Source: Patescibacteria group bacterium
GTDB taxonomy: Bacteria; Patescibacteriota; Patescibacteriia; Patescibacteriales; UBA12465
Assembly (NCBI GenBank): GCA_029982795.1
Contig: JARRBY010000007.1
Span: 1-33,221, forward strand
Reading direction: 5' to 3'
DNA length: 33,221 nt
Position 1 is the stretch's first letter. Each line of letters opens with the position of its first letter. The notes beneath the pieces are model-generated. The model was not told where the DNA came from. It was given only the letters and a program-made list of their open reading frames with translations, and made no database searches. Positions 26,731 through 33,221 of the stretch are shown piece by piece. The translations under genes were made by a program, and so were the position numbers.

Positions 26731-27633
26731 ATGGATGATGATGAAGATAGTAAATTAAATCAAGAAATAAAAAGGCCTTCTTGCCCCTTATTTTTGCTAT
26801 TACTCGATGGTTGGGGAATTGCTCCGGCCAGTGAAGCAAATGCCCTTAGTTTAGCTAAAACTCCTTATATTGCAAAATTAATCAAAGAATATCCAGCGAT
26901 TATTCTTGATACGGTAAAGGGGAGTTTAAATAATAGGTATTTAACTTTAGGAGCAGGATCTTTAGTTAGTTCTGAGGAGCAAATTATCTATAATGATTTA
27001 ACTTCAGTCTTAGCTGGTTATAATCTAAAACAACTTAAAATATTTGATAGTGAACGTTTGGCCGCTTTAAGTTATTTTTTTAATGGTCGTCGGGAAGATA
27101 AATTAGTAGCTGAAGATTGGTTAACTATATCATCGGCTAGCAATAATCAAGCTTTTGATATCACGCTTTCAATGAAAAGGATATTTCAAGAATCAAGTCG
27201 GGCCCTTAAATTGGATTATTATGATTTTATTGTCGCCTCGGTTTCTATTCTTGATTATTTTGCTTCTTTAGAAAATATACCGGCTATAGTTAGTGCTTTT
27301 GAAAGTTTAGATAAGCTAATTAAAAAATTAGTAAATGAAATTTTAGATCAAAATGGAGTTTTAATAATTACTGCCACCTGTGGTAACGCTGAAAAAATGC
27401 TAGATTTTGCGACTGATATGGTTGATAAAAAAATTACCGATAATCCAGTTCCTTTTATTTTAATTGGTAATCAATTTAAAGGAAGAACTATTGGTCCCAA
27501 AGATGCCCCGTTAGGTGATTTAAGTCTTTTGGAAACAATGGGGTCAATTTATAATATTGCTCCTACAATCTGCAAAATAATGAATTTAGGGGAGGAAGCG
27601 GAAAATAATTTTTTAGCCAAAAGTTTAATTTAA
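26731..27633 (+). CDS. Truncated 2,3-BPG-independent phosphoglycerate mutase-like protein, likely pseudoenzyme
   Basis: LLLLDGWGIAPASEANALSLAKTPYI, YFFNGRRE, YDFIVAS, GVLIITATCGNAE match the iPGM scaffold, but the GNSEVGH and TADHGN motifs are missing. Confidence 0.78.
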   Translation: MDDDEDSKLNQEIKRPSCPLFLLLLDGWGIAPASEANALSLAKTPYIAKLIKEYPAIILDTVKGSLNNRYLTLGAGSLVSSEEQIIYNDLTSVLAGYNLKQLKIFDSERLAALSYFFNGRREDKLVAEDWLTISSASNNQAFDITLSMKRIFQESSRALKLDYYDFIVASVSILDYFASLENIPAIVSAFESLDKLIKKLVNEILDQNGVLIITATCGNAEKMLDFATDMVDKKITDNPVPFILIGNQFKGRTIGPKDAPLGDLSLLETMGSIYNIAPTICKIMNLGEEAENNFLAKSLI

Positions 27634-27643
27634 TATTTTTTAT

Positions 27644-27673
27644 AAAAAAACTCCAATAATTTTGGAGTTTTTT
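27644..27673. terminator. Bidirectional intrinsic terminator between convergent genes
   Basis: AAAAAAACTCCAA-TAAT-TTTGGAGTTTTTT. Confidence 0.85.
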
Positions 27674-27694
27674 GTTGTAAAAAGGAGTATTTTA

Positions 27695-28126
27695 TTAGTA
27701 GAAAAGAAAAAAACCTAAACTGGTTAAGGCGCCAATTATACCACCAACAATTACTTGCGCTGGAGTATGTCCTATTTTTTCTAATTGTTTGGGATATTTG
27801 TTATCAAGGAAATCATCTTCATCTAAATCTTTAACTAAAATGTTAATAGTTTTACCGTGTAGCCCCAAATAATTTCTTAGACCAATAGCATCAGCAATAA
27901 CAATGGTGGCAAAAACAAAAGAAATAGCAAATAACGGGGAACTAATTCCGTATTCTAGAGCAATGATAGTGGTTATCGCCACTACTATTGAAGTATGTCC
28001 CGAAGGCATGTCGGAATAAGAGAAAATATCGTGCCAAGTAATTTTTTGCCCCGTTGCCCGCAGGATTATTTTTAGACCTTGGGCAATCAAGAAGGCAACA
28101 ATTGGAGAGAGTAGATATATATACAT
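27695..28126 (-). CDS. Divergent PAP2 family (DUF212-type) membrane protein
   Basis: SDMPSGHTSIVVAITTIIAL, DAIGLRNYLGLHGKTIN, LEKIGHTPAQVIVGGIIGAL. Confidence 0.88.
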   Translation of the reverse strand: MYIYLLSPIVAFLIAQGLKIILRATGQKITWHDIFSYSDMPSGHTSIVVAITTIIALEYGISSPLFAISFVFATIVIADAIGLRNYLGLHGKTINILVKDLDEDDFLDNKYPKQLEKIGHTPAQVIVGGIIGALTSLGFFLFY

Positions 28127-28144
28127 ATTTATAATAACTAGTGT

Positions 28145-30157
28145 TTAGATATCTAAGTTCCTTACTTTTTTAGCGTGTGTTTGAATAAAATTTTTGCGGG
28201 GAGCAACATTATTACCCATGAGCATATCAAAAATTTGATCAGCTTTTGCCGCATCTTCAACGGTTACTTGTTTGACAATACGACGTGCCGGATCCATAGT
28301 TGTTTCCCATAATTGTTCAGGATTCATTTCTCCTAAACCTTTATATCTTTGAATACTAATTTTTACATTTTTCTTGGTATTTTCTTTTTCGATTATTTCT
28401 GAATTTTCATCTTCATCATTTTCTTCACCAACTTCAATTACTTCTTCTGTTACGCCACCAAGACTTTTTATTATATCATCTTTTTCTTTGTCAGAATAAG
28501 CATAATTAACGTTTGTTCCTTTTTTTATCTGATATAAAGGAGGTTGAGCGATATAGATATGTCCATTAGTAATTAAACCATTAAAGTGCCTGAAAAAAAG
28601 AGTTAAAAGCAAAGTCCGAATATGAGCGCCATCAACATCGGCATCGGTCATAATAATAATACGATGATATCTTAGTTTACTAATATCAAATTGTTCATCA
28701 ATATTAGTCCCCAAAGCAATTACTAAATTTTTTACTTCATTATTAGCTAACATTTTGTCTAGACGGGCTCTTTCAACGTTTAAGATTTTACCTCGTAAGG
28801 GTAAAATTGCTTGAAATCTTCGATTACGACCTTGTTTAGCACTACCTCCGGCAGAGTCTCCCTCAACGATATATATTTCACTTTCCTCTGCTTTACGACT
28901 GGAGCAATCTGCTAATTTACCCGGTAGAGTCATACCTTCCAAGGCGCCTTTACGTAAAATGGTAGCGCGAGCTGTACGTGCGGCTAATCTTGCCTGTGAT
29001 GATAAAATACATTTCCCGATAATAGCTTCAGCTTCTTTTGGGTGTTCTTCTAAAAAGGTGGTAAAATATTCTCCAAAAACACTTTCCACATAACCTTTCA
29101 TTTCAGCGTTACCGAGTTTACCTTTGGTTTGTCCTTCAAATTGCGGATCAGAAAGCTTGACGCTAATAATAGCTGTTAGTCCCTCTCTGACATCTTCTCC
29201 GGATAAATTTTCTTGTTTTTCTTTTAAAAGATTTTTATTACGAGCATAATTGTTGAGAGTTCTGGTTAGAGCGCTTTTAAAACCAATTAAATGTGTGCCC
29301 CCCTCAGGGTTATAAATATTATTAGCAAAGGCTAGTGTGGTTTCATTAAATTCATCATTGTATTGAAGGGCAATTTCTATTCGACTGTCATTAATTTCTT
29401 TATCAATATAAAAGATATTTTCATTTTTGACATTTTTATTGCGGTGTAGCGATTTAACATATGATTTAATGCCACCTTCAAAATGAAATTTATATTTTTT
29501 TTCACGATGTCCTTGTCTTTTGTCGAAAACATTAATAGTAACACCTTTGGTAAGATAGGCTTGTTGTCGTAAGCGATCTAATATTTTTCCCCAATTAAAT
29601 TCTAGTTCGGTAAAAATAGTTGAATCTGGTTTAAAAATAATTGTCGTTCCGGTGTGATCTGTTTTGCCAGTTGCTCTGATTGCTTTTTGCGGTTTACCAA
29701 ATTTATATTCTTGTTCCCAGATTTTACCATCACGGTGAATCTCAGCCCGTAAATATTCACTTAGCGCATTAACTACAGAAACGCCGACTCCGTGTAAACC
29801 ACCGGAGACTTTATAGCCTCCACCCCCAAATTTACCACCGGCATGAAGTTTTGTTAAAACTGTTTCTAAGGCGGAAACTCCGGTCGTTTTATGTTTTTCG
29901 ACAGGGATGCCCCGTCCATTATCCTCTACTTTTATCATACCGTCAGCTAAGAGATAAACGGAAATAGTATCAGCGTAACCAGCCATGGCTTCATCAATAC
30001 AGTTATCTACCACTTCCCAAATAAGATGATGTAAGCCGGTTACTGAAGTTGAACCAATATACATGCCGGGTCTTTTTCGGACCGGATCAAGACCTTCTAA
30101 AACGGTTATCTGATCAGCTCCGTATCCACTTTGTTTAGATTTTTTTTCTGTGCTCAT
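28145..30157 (-). CDS. gyrB: DNA gyrase subunit B (type IIA topoisomerase B subunit)
   Basis: VLEGLDPVRKRPGMYIGST, GGKFGGGGYKVSGGLHGVG, YIVEGDSAGGSAKQGRNR, TDADVDGAHIRTLLLT, QRYKGLGEMNPEQLWETTM. Confidence 0.95.
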   Translation of the reverse strand: MSTEKKSKQSGYGADQITVLEGLDPVRKRPGMYIGSTSVTGLHHLIWEVVDNCIDEAMAGYADTISVYLLADGMIKVEDNGRGIPVEKHKTTGVSALETVLTKLHAGGKFGGGGYKVSGGLHGVGVSVVNALSEYLRAEIHRDGKIWEQEYKFGKPQKAIRATGKTDHTGTTIIFKPDSTIFTELEFNWGKILDRLRQQAYLTKGVTINVFDKRQGHREKKYKFHFEGGIKSYVKSLHRNKNVKNENIFYIDKEINDSRIEIALQYNDEFNETTLAFANNIYNPEGGTHLIGFKSALTRTLNNYARNKNLLKEKQENLSGEDVREGLTAIISVKLSDPQFEGQTKGKLGNAEMKGYVESVFGEYFTTFLEEHPKEAEAIIGKCILSSQARLAARTARATILRKGALEGMTLPGKLADCSSRKAEESEIYIVEGDSAGGSAKQGRNRRFQAILPLRGKILNVERARLDKMLANNEVKNLVIALGTNIDEQFDISKLRYHRIIIMTDADVDGAHIRTLLLTLFFRHFNGLITNGHIYIAQPPLYQIKKGTNVNYAYSDKEKDDIIKSLGGVTEEVIEVGEENDEDENSEIIEKENTKKNVKISIQRYKGLGEMNPEQLWETTMDPARRIVKQVTVEDAAKADQIFDMLMGNNVAPRKNFIQTHAKKVRNLDI

Positions 30158-30204
30158 AAAAAAATAAAATTCCCGAAAAACAGGGTATTTTGTTGATTAT
30201 TTTG

Positions 30205-30220
30205 ATCTGAAATTTCAGAT
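30205..30220. repeat. Perfect 16-bp palindrome in the gyrB/epimerase divergent intergenic region
   Basis: ATCTGAAATTTCAGAT followed by T6. Confidence 0.7.
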
Positions 30221-30323
30221 TTTTTGTTATTCTTAATATCTATATTTTAGCAAAAAATAAGGATAAAAGCAAGCTCAGTATTGATACTTTTTTTTCTTCT
30301 AAAATCATGCTATTATGTTTTAT

Positions 30324-31250
30324 ATGACAAAAATTTTAGTAACTGGTGGAGCTGGTTTTATCGGCTCTAACCTGGTTGATGCACTAATTTTAGAAAATTA
30401 CGAGGTAACAGTAATTGATAACTTATCTTCAGGGAAAAGGGAGTATTTAAATCCTCGGGCAAAGTTTTGGCAACTAGATATAGTAAGTGAAGAAATAGAT
30501 ACAATTTTTCGGACAGAACGCTTTGATTTTGTCTATCATTTAGCTGCTCAAATTGATGTTCGTACTTCAGTTACTAACCCAAGTTTTGATAATAAAATTA
30601 ATGTCTTAGGGGGGTTAAATATTTTAGAAAAAGCAAAAAAATATGGAGTTAAGAAAGTGATATTTGCTTCAACCGGTGGAGCTATTTACGGGGAGACGGA
30701 AGAAATCCCCACTACTGAATATGCACCAACCTATCCTTTATCACCCTACGGAATTAATAAATTAGCTTTTGAAAAATATTTATATTATTATTATCAAACT
30801 TATAATTTAAATTATACAATTTTACGTTTTGCCAATGTTTATGGACCGCGACAATTTAAAGGTGGAGAAGCGGGGGTGATTGCAATTTTTGTTGATAACG
30901 CTATTAAGGGAAAAACTAGTATTATGTATGGTGATGGTAAGCAGACTCGGGATTTTGTTTTTGTCACTGATGTTGTCTCCGCTTTAATAAAAGCAAAAGA
31001 AATTGATTGTCGTGGAGAAATAAATATTAGTTTAGGACGAGAGGTTAGTCTTTTGGAAGTAAAGGCCAAAATTGAAGAGGTTTTAGGTGAAAAGATTTTA
31101 ATCCAAGTAGAACCGGCTAAATTAGGTGAGCAAAAACGTAGCTGTTTGAGTCGAGAACGAGCCAAGGCAGTGCTTGATTGGGAGCCGAAATTTGATTTGG
31201 ATCAGGGAATTAAAGAAACAATTAATTGGTCAAGGGCACAAATTAAATAA
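30324..31250 (+). CDS. NAD-dependent sugar epimerase/dehydratase (UDP-glucose 4-epimerase-like, extended SDR)
   Basis: KILVTGGAGFIGSNLVDAL, VIDNLSSGK, SPYGINK (YxxxK), YGDGKQTRDFVFVTDVV; ATG at 30324 preferred to 30315. Confidence 0.88.
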   Translation: MTKILVTGGAGFIGSNLVDALILENYEVTVIDNLSSGKREYLNPRAKFWQLDIVSEEIDTIFRTERFDFVYHLAAQIDVRTSVTNPSFDNKINVLGGLNILEKAKKYGVKKVIFASTGGAIYGETEEIPTTEYAPTYPLSPYGINKLAFEKYLYYYYQTYNLNYTILRFANVYGPRQFKGGEAGVIAIFVDNAIKGKTSIMYGDGKQTRDFVFVTDVVSALIKAKEIDCRGEINISLGREVSLLEVKAKIEEVLGEKILIQVEPAKLGEQKRSCLSRERAKAVLDWEPKFDLDQGIKETINWSRAQIK

Positions 31251-31266
31251 ATTAAAATTACAATGT

Positions 31267-31995
31267 ATGAAAAAAATAATAATTGCTAATTGGAAGATGT
31301 GTCTATCTTTTAAAGAAACGCAATTGTTACTTGAAAAAATTGCCACTTTTGATAATTATAATCATTCTTTAATTGTTTGTCCTGATTTTCTCAATCTTGC
31401 TCGAGCAGCGTCAATTTTGCGGAATACTAAAATTAAATTAGGGAGTCAAAATTGTTCCTTTCATCATCATGGCGCTTATACCGGGGAAATATCAGCTTTG
31501 GACATAAAGGAAACGGAGGCGGAATACGTTATTATTGGTCATAGTGAAAGGCGACGAATTTTTAAAGAAGATAATTCTATGATAAATCAAAAAATAAAGA
31601 TTGCGCTTGAAGCGAAATTAAAGCCGATTCTTTGTTTAGGAGAAAATTTATTAGAAAGAAATAACGGACGCACTCGACCAGTTTTGAAAGCCCAACTTAA
31701 AAATGCTTTAAAAGGAATTAAAATAAAAAAAGCTAATGATTTAATTTTAGCTTATGAGCCCGTTTGGGCGATAGGCAGTGGTCAGCCAATGGAGTATGAG
31801 GAGGCTAATAAAATGCATAAATATATTGCTGAGCGGGCTTATGCATTGACAGGAAAGAAGCTATCGGTTATTTATGGAGGTAGTGTAAAGCTTGATAATG
31901 CACATGACTTTATTAGTCAAAAGAATATTGCCGGCTTATTAGTCGGTGGAGCTAGTTTAAAGGCAGACAGTTTAAAGCAGTTGTTAAATATATAA
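31267..31995 (+). CDS. tpiA: Triosephosphate isomerase (start trimmed to MKKIIIANWKM)
   Basis: IIANWKM, VIIGHSERR, LAYEPVWAIGSG, VIYGGSV, GLLVGGASL. Confidence 0.95.
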   Translation: MKKIIIANWKMCLSFKETQLLLEKIATFDNYNHSLIVCPDFLNLARAASILRNTKIKLGSQNCSFHHHGAYTGEISALDIKETEAEYVIIGHSERRRIFKEDNSMINQKIKIALEAKLKPILCLGENLLERNNGRTRPVLKAQLKNALKGIKIKKANDLILAYEPVWAIGSGQPMEYEEANKMHKYIAERAYALTGKKLSVIYGGSVKLDNAHDFISQKNIAGLLVGGASLKADSLKQLLNI

Positions 31996-32001
31996 ATTAT
32001 A

Positions 32002-32820
32002 ATGATGATATTAATTTCTCTTATTTTAATATTAATTTCTCTCATAATTATTATTGTTATTGTCGTGAGGAAGTTTCCCGTTTTAGCAATTTTAGATGTG
32101 GAAAATATTTCCAAAGAAAAAGAGGCTAAATTTAAAGACATGATAGTAAAGGCGCGCTTGGATAGAGACTTAGCCAAGTTTAGTGGTTTTTTTGGTAATA
32201 TTTTTTTGAAAATTAACACCAGTTTAGGGCATTTATTAAAAAGAGCGCAAGATAATTTAAGCAAAATTAAGCTTAAACATGAGGTGGATAAGGACATTTC
32301 TTATCAGAAAAAAGAAAAACGTTTGAAAGATTTAAAACGACAGGCGGATGAATTTATTAAAGCAGAAAAATTTGCTGAAGCAGAAAATAATTTAGTAGCT
32401 ATTATTAGTTTGGATCAGAAAAATCTGTCGGCTTTTTTTAAATTAGGTGAAGTATATGAGGAATTGCGAAAATATCCTGAAGCGAGGCAAACTTATGAGT
32501 ATGCTTTAAAACTTAGTAAAGTATATTATAAAGAAAGAGGAAGAAGGCCAAAAATAAATCCTCAGGAAATTTATTTTTCTCTTGCGCAGCTTGAGAAAAA
32601 GGCGGGTAATATTGCAGCGGCTTATGATAATATTTTAGAGGCCTTGGAAATAGAACCGAGTAGTCCTCGTTTTCTTGATTTAATTTTGGATTTAAGTATA
32701 ATAAAAAAAGATAAAGCCGCTTCTTGGCAGTATCTTAATCGTTTATCAGAGGCTAATCCGGAAAATAAAAAATTGGAGGAAAGGAGAAGAGCAATCGAAG
32801 AAATTGAAGAAGAAGAATAA
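32002..32820 (+). CDS. Membrane-anchored TPR protein
   Basis: N-terminal TM; helical repeats AENNLVAIISLDQKNLSAFFKLGEVYEELRKYPEARQTYEYAL and AAAYDNILEALEIEPSSPRFLDLI. Confidence 0.8.
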   Translation: MMILISLILILISLIIIIVIVVRKFPVLAILDVENISKEKEAKFKDMIVKARLDRDLAKFSGFFGNIFLKINTSLGHLLKRAQDNLSKIKLKHEVDKDISYQKKEKRLKDLKRQADEFIKAEKFAEAENNLVAIISLDQKNLSAFFKLGEVYEELRKYPEARQTYEYALKLSKVYYKERGRRPKINPQEIYFSLAQLEKKAGNIAAAYDNILEALEIEPSSPRFLDLILDLSIIKKDKAASWQYLNRLSEANPENKKLEERRRAIEEIEEEE

Positions 32821-32831
32821 AATATTAAAAA

Positions 32832-32857
32832 AGAAAAAAGGCATTTTGCCTTTTTCT
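32832..32857 (+). terminator. Intrinsic terminator after the TPR gene
   Basis: GAAAAAAGGCATTTTGCCTTTTTC hairpin. Confidence 0.7.
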
Positions 32858-32863
32858 AAATTA

Positions 32864-32936
32864 GCCGTTGTAGCTCAGCTGGTAGAGCATCTCCATGGTA
32901 AGGAGAAGGTCACCGGTTCAATCCCGGTCAACGGCT
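32864..32936 (+). tRNA. tRNA-Thr (anticodon GGT)
   Basis: GCCGTTGTAGCTCAGCTGGTAGAGCATCTCCATGGTAAGGAGAAGGTCACCGGTTCAATCCCGGTCAACGGCT; full cloverleaf, no encoded CCA. Confidence 0.94.
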
Positions 32937-32945
32937 CTAAGAGAT

Positions 32946-32976
32946 AAAATCACCCCTAGGGGTGATTTTATTTTTG
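32946..32976 (+). terminator. Intrinsic terminator after tRNA-Thr
   Basis: AAAATCACCCCTAGGGGTGATTTT perfect inverted repeat followed by ATTTTTG. Confidence 0.85.
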
Positions 32977-33074
32977 TTTGGTATTATTATAAAATAATGA
33001 AAAAGAAATTATTCTGTTTATTTGGCTAATATTATAGTAATTATAAAATATATGAAATATTGCTTGAAATAGTA

Positions 33075-33103
33075 TTGACAAAAATAAGTATATATGCTAC
33101 AAT
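33075..33103 (+). promoter_or_regulatory. Near-consensus sigma-70 promoter with extended -10
   Basis: TTGACA-N17-TACAAT with TG one base before the -10. Confidence 0.8.
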
Positions 33104-33150
33104 GTTTTTACATTAAAAAGTACATTCACAAATAAATAAAAAAGGAAGAT

Positions 33151-33221
33151 ATGAAAAATCTAAAAGGAATTTTCTCTGGTATGTTAGGAGGAATTGTCTC
33201 TTCTCTTTTGCAAGATGCGGG
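33151..33221 (+). CDS. Start of an unidentified CDS (runs off right edge)
   Basis: MKNLKGIFSGMLGGIVSSLLQDAG...; preceded by strong promoter and AAAGGAAG ribosome-binding sequence. Confidence 0.65.
   Translation, partial: MKNLKGIFSGMLGGIVSSLLQDA

Noticed and set aside
30839-31165. 108-aa minus-strand ORF
   Set aside because: Antisense to the epimerase gene, no recognisable motifs.
31174-31266. Upstream extension of the tpiA ORF
   Set aside because: Overlaps the epimerase gene; TPI N-terminus (MKKIIIANWKM) begins at 31267.
31917-32297. 126-aa minus-strand ORF
   Set aside because: Antisense to the tpiA end and the TPR gene; low complexity.
1-33221. Search for CRISPR arrays, transposase/integrase genes, prophage or toxin-antitoxin cassettes
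   Set aside because: None recognised; the window is housekeeping and envelope gene content.

Overview
AT-rich bacterial chromosomal window. Gene content and divergence look like a Patescibacteria/CPR-type genome, but that lineage call is inference. I support 4 tRNAs, about 29 complete CDSs and two CDSs cut by the window edges (dnaB on the left, an unidentified ORF on the right), plus several intrinsic terminators and promoter elements. Recognisable genes: mtaB, an ECF sigma factor with a probable anti-sigma partner, a thiol-redox cluster (two thioredoxin-like proteins and a glutaredoxin/CcdA-like fusion), fmt, dedA-family, def, a MEMO/LigB-like protein, a secreted repeat-bearing hydrolase candidate, clpB with a CIRCE element, a membrane-anchored degenerate Clp ATPase, a WecA/MraY-type transferase fused to QueH, an L,D-transpeptidase, a beta-propeller lipoprotein, an HtrA-like pseudoprotease, pgk, eno, an iPGM-like pseudoenzyme, a divergent PAP2 protein, gyrB, a sugar epimerase, tpiA and a TPR protein. 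No CRISPR array, transposon, prophage or obvious defence island was seen. Strongest second-look items: the membrane-anchored Clp-type ATPase with degenerate catalytic and pore motifs (with a small membrane partner), the WecA-QueH fusion, the catalytically stripped phosphoglycerate mutase homolog in the glycolytic cluster, a ClpB with a ClpC-like IGF loop under a CIRCE operator, absence of TGA stop codons, and near-absence of Shine-Dalgarno sequences.
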